DNA of 64,000 nucleotides from JAHJQZ01 sp963667595 (GTDB lineage: Bacteria > Pseudomonadota > Alphaproteobacteria > Rhizobiales > Devosiaceae), in NCBI GenBank assembly GCA_963667595.2, contig CAXXWD010000001.1, forward strand, positions 930,001 through 994,000, written 5' to 3'. The position numbers and the translations under genes were made by a program. How positions within the stretch are numbered: the stretch's first letter is position 1; each line of letters opens with the position of its first letter. Below the pieces are notes generated by a model. The model was not told the DNA's origin. It saw only the letters and a program-made list of their open reading frames with translations, and made no database searches. This document shows positions 26,367 to 35,063 of the stretch, piece by piece.

Positions 26367-26945
26367 ATGCAGGGTCTGCTGGCGCTGTCCCGGTTGATCG
26401 ACCGGGTTACGGCGTTCGTCGGCAAATTCGTGTCCTGGCTCGTGTTGGTCGCGGTCCTGATCAGTGCCGGCAATGCTGTTCTTCGCAAGGCGTTTTCGAT
26501 TTCGTCGAATGCCTGGCTCGAAATGCAGTGGTACCTGTTCGGCGCGGTGTTCATGCTGGCTGCGGCCTACACGCTGCAGACCAACGACCATGTCCGCATC
26601 GACATCTTCTTCAATTCGCGCAGCCGGAAAACCCAGAACTGGATCGACATGTTCGGTCACCTGGTTTTCCTGATGCCGTTTGCCAGTTTGATGATCTATC
26701 TGCTCGTGCCCTATGTCTGGCGTTCGTTCCTGTCCGGCGAGGTTTCCCAGAACGCTGGCGGGCTTCCCCTGTGGCCGGCCCAGTTTATGCTCCTGCTCGG
26801 CTTCGTGCTGCTTTTCATTCAAGGCATATCGGAAATCATAAAACGCGCCGCCATCATGCGCGGCCTGATCAAGGACCCGCATCGGCACCCGGCGACGGCG
26901 CCGGAAGGCGCGAGCCTGATGGAGGGAGATGCCCCCAATGATTGA
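26367..26945 (+). CDS. TRAP transporter small permease (DctQ)
   Basis: 192 residues with four membrane segments, NAWLEMQWYLFGAVFMLAAA being the conserved second helix motif of DctQ proteins, plus HVRIDIFF. It forms the membrane part of a sodium-driven solute importer together with DctM. ATG 26367 is preceded by GGGAGG. Its last codons overlap dctM by 8 bp, so the two are co-translated. Confidence 0.88.
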   Translation: MQGLLALSRLIDRVTAFVGKFVSWLVLVAVLISAGNAVLRKAFSISSNAWLEMQWYLFGAVFMLAAAYTLQTNDHVRIDIFFNSRSRKTQNWIDMFGHLVFLMPFASLMIYLLVPYVWRSFLSGEVSQNAGGLPLWPAQFMLLLGFVLLFIQGISEIIKRAAIMRGLIKDPHRHPATAPEGASLMEGDAPND

Positions 26946-28758
26946 GGTCATCGCCCACAACATGGCGCCGATCATGTTTTCGTCGCTGATCGTGTTTTTG
27001 CTGCTCGGCTACCCGGTTGCCTTTTCCCTCGCCGCCAACGGGTTGATGTTCTTCATCATCGGCGTCGAACTCGCCCCTTATTCCAATGCGCAGATCACGT
27101 TGAGCTGGCCGCTTTTGCAGGCGCTGCCCGACCGGTTCTGGGGGATCATGAGCAACGAGACCATGCTCGCCATCCCCTTCTTTACCTTCATGGGGCTCAT
27201 TCTCGAGCGATCCGGCATGGCCGAGGACCTGCTCGACACCATAGGCCAGCTTTTCGGGCCGATCCGGGGCGGTCTGGCTTACGCCGTGATCCTGGTCGGC
27301 GCGCTCCTGGCCGCGACGACCGGCGTGGTCGCCGCCTCGGTGATCGCCATGGGGCTCATCTCCCTGCCGATCATGATGCGCTACGGCTACGACCGGCGCC
27401 TCGCGACCGGCGTCATCGCCGCGTCGGGAACACTGGCGCAGATCATCCCGCCGTCTCTCGTGCTCATCGTTCTGGCCGACCAGCTCGGGCGGTCGGTCGG
27501 CGACATGTATTCGGGCGCCATCTATCCCAGCCTTTTGTTGACCGGGCTTTATCTTGGTTATGTCTTCATCGTCAGCACCCTTTTTCCAAAGGCGGCCCCT
27601 GCCCTGCCGCCCGAGGCGCGCTCGCTCGGGTCGGGCGTCATGTCGCTTTTCGTCCTGATCGGGCTGACGGCGATCCTCGCCTTCGGGCTTAATACGCTCT
27701 GGCTGCCCATGCTCGGCGACAATGCCGCCATCTGGTCGGTTACGGCGGCGGTGGCAATCGCTTATGGCTATGTCCATGTCGATCGGCTTTTGAAGGTCAA
27801 TCTCCTGAGCCGGCTGGCGCGGAACGTCATCATCGTGCTCGTGCCGCCGCTCGCCCTCATCTTTCTCGTGCTCGGCACCATTTTCCTCGGCATCGCCACG
27901 CCGACCGAAGGCGGCGCCATGGGCGCCACCGGCGCGCTGATCCTGTCGGCGGCCAAGGGCAAGCTCAATTTTGACATGATCAAGCAGGCACTGAAATCGA
28001 CGACGCGCCTGTCGAGTTTCGTGTTGTTCATCCTGATCGGCGCCCGCGTGTTTTCCCTGACTTTTTACGGGGTCAACGGGCACGTCTGGGTCGAGGAATT
28101 GCTGACCAGCGCACCGGGCGGCACGGTCGGCTTTCTGATCATCGTCAATCTTTTGGTGTTCTTTCTGGCCTTCTTTCTCGATTTCTTCGAGCTGGCCTTC
28201 ATCATCATCCCGCTTCTGGCGCCCGTGGCCGAAAAGCTCGGGATCGATCTCATCTGGTTCGGCATCCTTCTGGGCGTCAACATGCAGACGAGCTTCATGC
28301 ATCCGCCATTCGGTTTCTCGCTGTTCTTCTTAAGATCGGTGGCGGCGCGCGTGCCCTATATCGACAAGATCACCAAAAAAACCATCGCACCAATCACGAC
28401 GGGGCAGATCTACTGGGGTGCGATCCCGTTCGTTTTCATCCAGATCATCATGGTGGTGATCGTTCTGAGCTTTCCGCAGCTCGTCCTGCACTACAAGGGC
28501 GACCGACCCCAAATCGATCCCGAGTCGATCCAGATCGTCGTTCCCGATTTCGGCAACGAAGGCGGTCTCGGCAGTCCCGGTATGACCCTGTCGCCATTGG
28601 GAAGCCCGGATATGTCCGAAGGCGGTCTCGGGCTTCCGCCGGCCGACCTCAACAATACGCCACCCGATTTCGGCATCGCGCCATCCGATGGCGGCGCCGG
28701 AACGGGTGAAAGTGCCGGCAACAGCCTCGATCTCAGCCAGCCGCCAAGCTTCAACTGA
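26938..28758 (+). CDS. TRAP transporter large permease (DctM) with a long C-terminal tail
   Basis: 606 residues with about 12-14 membrane segments. It has the conserved PFFTFMGLILERSGMAEDLL region and the large loop typical of the subfamily that works with TakP-like binding proteins (annotated as mannitol/chloroaromatic compound permeases). The membrane core ends near residue 520. The last about 70 residues (EGGLGSPG, SPDMSEGGLGLPPADL) are Gly/Pro-rich and contain a doubled EGGLG block, which is not part of the transport fold. Start ATG 26938 has GGAGGGAG 9 bp upstream; ATG 26929 is too close to it. Confidence 0.88.
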   Translation: MIEVIAHNMAPIMFSSLIVFLLLGYPVAFSLAANGLMFFIIGVELAPYSNAQITLSWPLLQALPDRFWGIMSNETMLAIPFFTFMGLILERSGMAEDLLDTIGQLFGPIRGGLAYAVILVGALLAATTGVVAASVIAMGLISLPIMMRYGYDRRLATGVIAASGTLAQIIPPSLVLIVLADQLGRSVGDMYSGAIYPSLLLTGLYLGYVFIVSTLFPKAAPALPPEARSLGSGVMSLFVLIGLTAILAFGLNTLWLPMLGDNAAIWSVTAAVAIAYGYVHVDRLLKVNLLSRLARNVIIVLVPPLALIFLVLGTIFLGIATPTEGGAMGATGALILSAAKGKLNFDMIKQALKSTTRLSSFVLFILIGARVFSLTFYGVNGHVWVEELLTSAPGGTVGFLIIVNLLVFFLAFFLDFFELAFIIIPLLAPVAEKLGIDLIWFGILLGVNMQTSFMHPPFGFSLFFLRSVAARVPYIDKITKKTIAPITTGQIYWGAIPFVFIQIIMVVIVLSFPQLVLHYKGDRPQIDPESIQIVVPDFGNEGGLGSPGMTLSPLGSPDMSEGGLGLPPADLNNTPPDFGIAPSDGGAGTGESAGNSLDLSQPPSFN

Positions 28759-28777
28759 AGCGAACCTGAAAAAAAGA

Positions 28778-28810
28778 ACCCCGGGGCAAACCCCCGGGGT
28801 CTTTGTTTTC
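28778..28810. terminator. Bidirectional terminator between dctM and dctP
   Basis: Stem ACCCCGGGG / CCCCGGGGT with a short CAAAC loop, flanked by TTTGTTTTC on one side and GAAAAAAAG on the other, so it can end both convergent transcripts. Confidence 0.85.
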
Positions 28811-28855
28811 GATTATCGCACGAGTCTCGGTTCGTTCGGCTTTTTCGGAACCGCC

Positions 28856-29965
28856 CTAAAGCCTGCCGGCGCGCTGCTGCAACATCATGAAGGTGTCGAA
28901 ATTGTATTCGGCGATCTGGAACCACAAATAGCCCTTGGCGCGATAGGCCGCCATGGATTCGTAGATCTTCTTGAAATCGGCATTGGAGGCCGACAGTTCC
29001 TGATAGGTCTGGGTCGCGGCGTTGAAGGCAGCTTCGAGCACGTCCTTGGAGAACGGACGAAGCTGGGCGCCCTCGGCTACCAGCGTCTTGATGGCATCCG
29101 GGTTCACCCAGTCATAGCGCTGCAGCATGTTGGCGTCGGCCGCTTCCGAGGCGACCTTGATCAGCGCCTTGTAGCTTTCGGGCAGCTCGGCCCACTTCTC
29201 GGTCTGGATCATGAAGTGGAGCGACGAACCGGCTTCCCAGAAGGCCGGATAATAATAGTAGGGCGCAACCTTGACGAAGCCGAGCCGCTGGTCGTCATAG
29301 GGACCGACGAATTCCGTCGCGTCGATCGTGCCCTTTTCGAGCGCCGGATAGATATCCGAAGCCGAAATCTGCTGGGGCACGACGCCCACTTTTTCGAGGA
29401 CGGCGCCGGCGAGGCCGGCGATACGGAACTTCAGGCGTTCCATGTCGGCAAGCGTATTGATTTCCTTGCGGAACCAGCCACCCATCTGGACGCCGGTATT
29501 GCCGGCGGGCAGGGCGTGAATATTGTATTTGGCGTAAAAGTCGTTGAACAGTTCGTTGCCGCCGCCCTGATAGAGCCAGGCATTCTGCAGGCGGGCATTG
29601 AGGCCGAACGGGATGCCGGTGGCAATGGCGAAGGTCGGGTCCTTGCCCCACGAATAATAAGATGCGGTATGGCACATCTCGACCGTGCCGTTCGAGACCG
29701 CGTCGAGCGGCGCGGCGCCGCCGGGAACGAGTTCGCCGGCCGCGAAAGGCTGGATGACGAAATTGCCATCGGTGGCTTCGGCCACGTATTTGCTCAGGAA
29801 CTCGGAGGTTCCGTAAAGGTTATCCAGCGACTTCGGGAAAGCCGAGGCGAGCCGCCAGGTGATTTTCGGCTGCGACTGGGCGATGGCCGGAGTGGACAGA
29901 ACTGTGGCCCCGGCGGCCCCAGCTGCCGAAACACCGGCTGTCCTGAAAAACGAACGACGATCCAT
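28856..29965 (-). CDS. TRAP transporter solute-binding protein (TakP-like)
   Basis: 369 residues. The twin-arginine signal RRSFFRTAG leads to a cleavage site after STPAIAQS. The mature protein has PKITWRLASAFPKSLD and TGIPFGLNARLQNAWL, and closely follows the TakP group, which binds 2-oxo acids or related carboxylates. It captures substrate in the periplasm and delivers it to DctQ/DctM, which are encoded convergently. The ligand of this copy is not certain. ATG 29965 fits the signal peptide. Confidence 0.88.
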   Translation of the reverse strand: MDRRSFFRTAGVSAAGAAGATVLSTPAIAQSQPKITWRLASAFPKSLDNLYGTSEFLSKYVAEATDGNFVIQPFAAGELVPGGAAPLDAVSNGTVEMCHTASYYSWGKDPTFAIATGIPFGLNARLQNAWLYQGGGNELFNDFYAKYNIHALPAGNTGVQMGGWFRKEINTLADMERLKFRIAGLAGAVLEKVGVVPQQISASDIYPALEKGTIDATEFVGPYDDQRLGFVKVAPYYYYPAFWEAGSSLHFMIQTEKWAELPESYKALIKVASEAADANMLQRYDWVNPDAIKTLVAEGAQLRPFSKDVLEAAFNAATQTYQELSASNADFKKIYESMAAYRAKGYLWFQIAEYNFDTFMMLQQRAGRL

Positions 29966-30002
29966 GCGTTAGGTCCTCCCAATTGGTGCATGACATTCTT
30001 GT

Positions 30003-30108
30003 TAGAGCATCGGCGAAAAGTGGACTTGCGGTTTTTCGCATCAACCGATGCGACCACAAAAGGAGAGAGCCGGGCGGTTTGATGCAACTACAACGCCCGA
30101 AGCTCTAG
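30003..30108. repeat. Hyphomicrobiales-type intergenic repeat, copy 2
   Basis: TAGAGCATCGGCGAAAAGTGG at the start and CGCCCGAAGCTCTAG at the end; the counterpart of 4371-4479. It occupies the upstream region of dctP. The rest of the 29966-30361 gap holds no gene; GAAAAACCGGTC / CAAAAAACGGCTC pieces near 30220-30265 look like decayed repeat. Confidence 0.8.
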
Positions 30109-30361
30109 TCGCTGCCGAGCGCCCATTGTCGCCGAGATTACATGGGATGACGCGTGTGTCTAGGGCACTTATGTTCCGATAGACCTGAAACCGTGCGCCA
30201 TCTTCTGATGATCGTCGTGTCTTTACCGAAAAACCGGTCTTTCCGTCTTCAAAAAACGGCTCCAGTCGCGTCGGATCGCGCTAGCGGGATCGGGACCTGA
30301 CGCTGGGACGCGAATAGGCTAGGCTTGGGTCTCAGAGGGAAAACTCGCGAGGGAAAAGAGC

Positions 30362-31147
30362 ATGGGCGACAGCGCTCGGGCCGTCTTGATTACCGGTGCA
30401 ACCAGCGGCATCGGCTTGGCAACCGCCAGGGCTTTTGGCGCGGCAGGCTGGAGAGTGGGGATCAATGCCGACGAGCCCATGGGCGCGGTCGAGCCGATCC
30501 TCAACGCCCTGGCCGAAGCCGGCGCCCCCGAGGTCAGGTATTTCGAAGCCGATCTGGCCGAGGAGTCGGCGGGCGCGCGCGTCGTCAGGGAAGCCATCGA
30601 CCAGTTCGGCGCTCTTGACGCCCTGGTCTATAATGCAGGGTCCCAGAAACCGGCCCTTGTCGAGGATTCGCTGGACGAAGACTGGGTGCGTATTCGGACC
30701 AGCAATTTCGACGGGGCGTTCTGGGCGATCAAGACCGCCCTGCCAAGCATGAAGGAACGCGGCTGGGGGCGCATCATCAACATCGCTTCGGCCTACGGAT
30801 TGCGCGGCGGCGCCCGCAAGAGCGCCTATGTGTCGTCCAAGCATGCCCTGGTCGGGCTGACCAAGGCGGTCGCGCTCGAAACCGCCGAACACGGCGTGAC
30901 CGTGAATGCCATCTGCCCGGGCTATGTCTGGACCCCGATGGTCGAGCGCCAGCTCGAAGATCTTGTCCAGGCGAACGGATTGACCCGCGAGGAGGTCATC
31001 CGCAACATCATGCTGACGGCGCAACCGACCAGGAAATTCGTCCAGCCCGAGGAAATCGGCGCCCTCGCCGTCTTTCTTTGCGGCGACATGGCGCGTTCGA
31101 TCACCGGCACGACGATCAGCGTGGATGGCGGCTGGACGGCCAGGTGA
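30362..31147 (+). CDS. 3-hydroxybutyrate dehydrogenase-like short-chain dehydrogenase
   Basis: 261 residues. The NAD-binding ITGATSGIGLATA loop, the catalytic Ser in NIASAYG, Tyr/Lys in SAYVSSKH, and the C-terminal TGTTISVDGGWTAR with PTRKFVQPEEIGALAVFL match BdhA-type enzymes, which oxidise D-3-hydroxybutyrate to acetoacetate in polyhydroxybutyrate/ketone use. ATG 30362 has GAGGGA upstream. Other SDR substrates cannot be excluded. Confidence 0.82.
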   Translation: MGDSARAVLITGATSGIGLATARAFGAAGWRVGINADEPMGAVEPILNALAEAGAPEVRYFEADLAEESAGARVVREAIDQFGALDALVYNAGSQKPALVEDSLDEDWVRIRTSNFDGAFWAIKTALPSMKERGWGRIINIASAYGLRGGARKSAYVSSKHALVGLTKAVALETAEHGVTVNAICPGYVWTPMVERQLEDLVQANGLTREEVIRNIMLTAQPTRKFVQPEEIGALAVFLCGDMARSITGTTISVDGGWTAR

Positions 31148-31251
31148 AGAAGATGACAGCCGGACGGCAAAATGGCGCATGACCCCGTCACATGCTTGGC
31201 GCCCGGCGTCGGCTGGGATAGATCACATCAAACTGTCGAGTGGAGAGTTAC

Positions 31252-32205
31252 ATGTACGTTGTCGGTGGAGAAAGCCTGGTCGATCTCGTCGCGCAGCCGG
31301 TCGTTGAAAACCGCCCCATGACGCTGGAAGCCCATGCCGGCGGATCGCCCTACAATTGCGCCATCGCACTCAGCAAGCTGGGCAAGCCGGTCGGTTTTCT
31401 GTGTCCCATCTCGACGGATACGTTCGGCGACCAGCTGATGGGTCCGCTTGAGGCGGCCGGCGTTCACACGCTTCTGGAACAGCGCGTTATGGCCCCGACG
31501 ACGCTCGCCATCGCCACGCTCGATCCGCAAGGCAGGGCGAGCTACCGCTTTTATCGCGAGGCGGATCGCGCCTTCACCCGCGATGGGCTGATTGCCGCCC
31601 TGCCGCAGAAGCCCGACGTTTTCCAGATCGGCGGGTTCTGCGCCATCCTGCCCGAAGATGCCGAGATCTGGCTGGACGTCGCCGCCACCGCCGCGGCACG
31701 CGGCGCGCTGATCTCCATCGACCCGAACGTCCGGCCGACGCTGGTCAGCGATTTCGCCGCCTATAGCGCGCGGCTCGACCGCTTCTTCGATCTGGTCAAT
31801 CTGGTCAAGGTTTCGGACGAGGACCTTCACGCCCTCGATCCGCAAAAAACCATAAAGGACCATGTCGCCGCTCTTCTGGCGCGTCCCAGTTGCGCCCTGG
31901 TGGTGGTCACCCTGGGCGAAGGTGGGGCCCGTGCCTTCACGCGTACGGCCGAGGGTGTCGCGGACGTTTATCGCCCGCCGGTCTTCGGCGATACGGTCGG
32001 CGCCGGCGACAGCCTGATGGCGGGGATCCTGACGATCCTCGGCGACTGGAATGCCCTTTCGGCCGAAGCCCTGTCCGCCCTGCCGGCGGACAAGCTCTCG
32101 CAAATGCTGAAATTCGGCGCGGTGACCGCCGGGCTCAATTGCGCCCATACCGGCTGCAAGCCGCCGACCCGTGCCGAAGTGGATGCGGTTCTGGCCACGA
32201 TCTGA
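31252..32205 (+). CDS. PfkB-family carbohydrate kinase (fructokinase-like)
   Basis: 317 residues starting MYVVGGESLVDL. GGSPYNCAIALSKLG is the N-terminal PfkB signature and GDTVGAGDSLMAG is the C-terminal signature with the catalytic Asp. It phosphorylates a sugar, probably fructose or a related hexose. ATG 31252 is preceded by GGAGAG; the GTG at 31240 would sit on top of that site. It lies about 100 bp after the SDR gene on the same strand, without a shared pathway evident. Confidence 0.85.
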   Translation: MYVVGGESLVDLVAQPVVENRPMTLEAHAGGSPYNCAIALSKLGKPVGFLCPISTDTFGDQLMGPLEAAGVHTLLEQRVMAPTTLAIATLDPQGRASYRFYREADRAFTRDGLIAALPQKPDVFQIGGFCAILPEDAEIWLDVAATAAARGALISIDPNVRPTLVSDFAAYSARLDRFFDLVNLVKVSDEDLHALDPQKTIKDHVAALLARPSCALVVVTLGEGGARAFTRTAEGVADVYRPPVFGDTVGAGDSLMAGILTILGDWNALSAEALSALPADKLSQMLKFGAVTAGLNCAHTGCKPPTRAEVDAVLATI

Positions 32206-32217
32206 CCGAAATCCGTC

Positions 32218-33124
32218 TCAGCTGTTCATGACTTCCCGGATAAGGGCGTCGAACTCGCCCTTTTGCGGTTCTTTCGGCGCGTTCGCGTTCGCCGCGACGT
32301 TCGGCCCTTCCGCGCTGGACTCCGACAAAATGACCATCATGCCACCCACCTCTTCGGCCCGCTCGTACCAGGGCGCCATGATGATTGTCTGACTGACGGT
32401 GCCGCCCGTTGGCATCGCTGAAATAGCTCCACGGCTGCTTGAGCGTCATCCCGGCCAGAACCTGGCGGTGCATGCGCCGTATGTTTTCCGGAAAGTCGAA
32501 AAGATCGTAGATGGACTTGCCCCGCAGGTCTTCGATCTCGTCGAGCCCATGACCGACGATCCAGTGATCCGACGCGGCGATATAGTGCATATGGTGGTCG
32601 AAAATAGCGACGGCGACGGGAAGATTTTTCATGAGAGCCCGAATGATGCGCTGGCGCGACGCCGCCAGATGCTCCGTCGTGCGCAAAAGGGTGACGTCAC
32701 GCAAGGTGCCGACCAGCCCGATCACCCCGCCATCGCCGTCGAATTCGACATCGCCGAAATATTCGAGGAACCGCTTGTGGTTCTGGAAGTCGACGATCTC
32801 GACCTCGACGTGAAAACCGCTCTTTTCCTCAAGCGCCCGCTGGAAAAGCCGTGCGGCGCGGATCCGGTCGCTGCGGGAAAACCGGCTCAGGAACGTATCG
32901 ATCGGCAAGGGGCCGATATCGTCACTATTATCGATGCCCAGAATGACCTGCGCCTGACGGGAAAAACTGAATTCGCCGTCGGGAAGACGCATGCGCCAGA
33001 CCCCGATATCCATCGTACGGCTGGCGATACGGCCGATGGCGTAATCCGGCGCGACGGTATTGTCGTCCGGAACAGATAGGGTGTGCTTGAGAATACGGGC
33101 GCTTGTTTGACTTGACATTGACAT
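32218..33124 (-). pseudogene. PAS-domain sensory protein, frameshifted
   Basis: Two PAS domains: GVWRMRLPDGEFSFSRQAQV onward (about 40-155) and LMKNLPVAVAIFDHHMHYIA onward (about 165-270). The frame that starts at 33124 changes near 32401-32407: after WSYFSDANG the expected PAS ending GTVSQTIIMAPWYERAE and GGMMVILSE lies in the neighbouring frame, which stops at 32218. One extra base in a GGGCGG run explains it. No kinase or GGDEF domain follows, so the intact protein would be about 302 residues of PAS only. The shift could be real or a sequencing error. Confidence 0.65.
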
Positions 33125-33377
33125 CCCCCAACGTCAGCCGGACATGACAAATTATTCAGGTTTCATCTGCGTCCACAGGATTTATAAGCCGATAAAAGTT
33201 AACGCTTTTCCTTCCCGTTCAGAACCGCAGGACTGCGTCGATCCAGAACAGACCATGTTTTGGCTGACTGAAGCGATTTGCTCTATCTTCTTGTTTTGTC
33301 GTGTTTTCAAAAGGAGTGGTGGAATTATTCCAGATAAAAACAAGTCTAATTTGACCTGAAACACCAACATTTCTTCA

Positions 33378-34973
33378 CTATTCGCTATTCGCTCGAATCT
33401 CCAGCGCCTCGTCCAGCGTCATCTTTGTATGCGCGTGCCAGTGTTCGTCGTCGGTTTGCGGGAAGTCGGCGCGGAAATGTCCGCCCCGGCTTTCACACCG
33501 CTTGAGCGCGGCGGCGGCGACCAGGGTTGCCGAGATGGTCATGTTGAGGAAGGAGCGCGTAACGCCTTCCGCCGTCGCCTCGATTCTGGCGATGCGCCTC
33601 AATGCCGTTTTCAACCCGTCGGCGCTGCGCTCGACGCCGACATGATCGCTCATCACATGTCGCAGTTCCTGAACCGCGGGGTGGTTGCGCAGTCTTGTCT
33701 CGACCGCCTCGCCTTCCGTCTCGTCCCAGGCGATGCCCCGGAACGGCGCCAGCGGGTGACGGACCGGTTCGAGCCCGGAAATATCCTCAGCGATACGGGC
33801 GGCAAAGACCGTGGCTTCCAGCAGGGAATTCGACGCGAGGCGGTTGGCGCCATGAAGGCCGGTGCAACTGGCTTCTCCGCAAACCCAGAGCCCGGGCAGG
33901 GACGAACGGCCCCACTCGTCCACCTTGACGCCGCCCATGTGGTAATGGGCCGCCGGCGTGACCGGGATCGGCTCGGTGACCGGGTCGATGCCGGCCTCGC
34001 GGCAATACTCGGCGACGGTGGGATAGGCGCTGAGAATACGGGCGCCCAGCGCCTGGCGCGTGTCGAGAAAGATTTTGCGTCCCATCTGGATCTGGCGGAA
34101 ATTGGCGCGGGCGACGATGTCGCGCGGGGCGAGTTCCGCGTCCTTGTGCACCTCCGCCATGAAGCGCTCGCCGAGATCGTTGACCAGGATCGCGCCTTCG
34201 CCGCGCAAGGCCTCCGTAGCCAGGGGCGCCGGGTCCTTGTCGGTCAGGATGGCGGTGGGGTGGAACTGCACGAATTCGGCATCGCCGATGACGGCGCCGG
34301 CCCGTGCCGCCATGCCCATGGCGTGGCCCCTGACGCCGGGCGGATTGGTGGTGACGGCATAAAGCCCGCCCAGCCCCCCGGCGGCCAGCACGATGGCGCG
34401 GGCCCTGACCAGCACCGGCTCGGCATAGCGATCACCGAGCTTTCGGCCATAGATCCCGATGACGCGTCCATCGCAGCGGGCGAGATCGACGGCCGTGATG
34501 CCTTCGACGACGCGGATGGACGGCGTCCTGTGGACCTCGGCGATAAGGGCGGCCATGATTGCGGCGCCGGCCCGGTCGCCGGCAACGCGCACGACGCGGC
34601 TTTTCGAATGGGCGGCCTCGCGATTAAGCAGGAAATGGCCCTGGTCATCATGATCGAAAGGCGTGCCCCAGCGTGCCAGATCGGCGATACGGGCGGCAGC
34701 CTCCTCGGTCACCGCTTCGGCAATGCCCATGTCGACAAGACCCGCGCCGGCGATGGCCGTGTCGACGGCATGGGCGTGCGGACTGTCGTTCTCGCCGACG
34801 GCCGCGGCGATGCCGCCCTGGGCCTGCGTCGAGGAGGCGCCGGTGCCCAGCGGCTTGGCGGCCAGCACCGTGACGGGCCGGGGCGCCAGCTTGAGCGCAC
34901 AGAACAGACCGGCAAGACCCGCGCCGACGATCAGGGCGCCATCGGCATCGAGTGCATTGTCGTAAACGATCAT
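33378..34973 (-). CDS. nadB: L-aspartate oxidase
   Basis: Oxidises L-aspartate to iminoaspartate, the first step of de novo NAD synthesis. 531 residues. FAD Rossmann motif ALIVGAGLAGLFCALKL, then SSTQAQGGIAAA, then the succinate-dehydrogenase-like catalytic region AAHYHMGGVKVDEWGRSS and HGANRLASNSLLEATVFA. ATG 34973 lies 5 bp after GGAGGA; an upstream in-frame TTG (34988) is less likely. It lies downstream of hemN and nadA on the same strand. Confidence 0.94.
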   Translation of the reverse strand: MIVYDNALDADGALIVGAGLAGLFCALKLAPRPVTVLAAKPLGTGASSTQAQGGIAAAVGENDSPHAHAVDTAIAGAGLVDMGIAEAVTEEAAARIADLARWGTPFDHDDQGHFLLNREAAHSKSRVVRVAGDRAGAAIMAALIAEVHRTPSIRVVEGITAVDLARCDGRVIGIYGRKLGDRYAEPVLVRARAIVLAAGGLGGLYAVTTNPPGVRGHAMGMAARAGAVIGDAEFVQFHPTAILTDKDPAPLATEALRGEGAILVNDLGERFMAEVHKDAELAPRDIVARANFRQIQMGRKIFLDTRQALGARILSAYPTVAEYCREAGIDPVTEPIPVTPAAHYHMGGVKVDEWGRSSLPGLWVCGEASCTGLHGANRLASNSLLEATVFAARIAEDISGLEPVRHPLAPFRGIAWDETEGEAVETRLRNHPAVQELRHVMSDHVGVERSADGLKTALRRIARIEATAEGVTRSFLNMTISATLVAAAALKRCESRGGHFRADFPQTDDEHWHAHTKMTLDEALEIRANSE

Positions 34974-35063
34974 CCGGTCCTCCCCCAATCCGTCCCGGCG
35001 TTCTCCCGGAAAGCGGATCTATCTTCCTTCAATAAAAGCACAAAATCGAACCGGACCGGTCTA

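Noticed and set aside
26869..28302. 477-codon minus-strand frame over dctM
   Set aside because: Charged, low-complexity shadow of a membrane-protein gene on the other strand.
28688..30082. 464-codon plus-strand frame over dctP
   Set aside because: Antisense to the TRAP binding protein; no domain.
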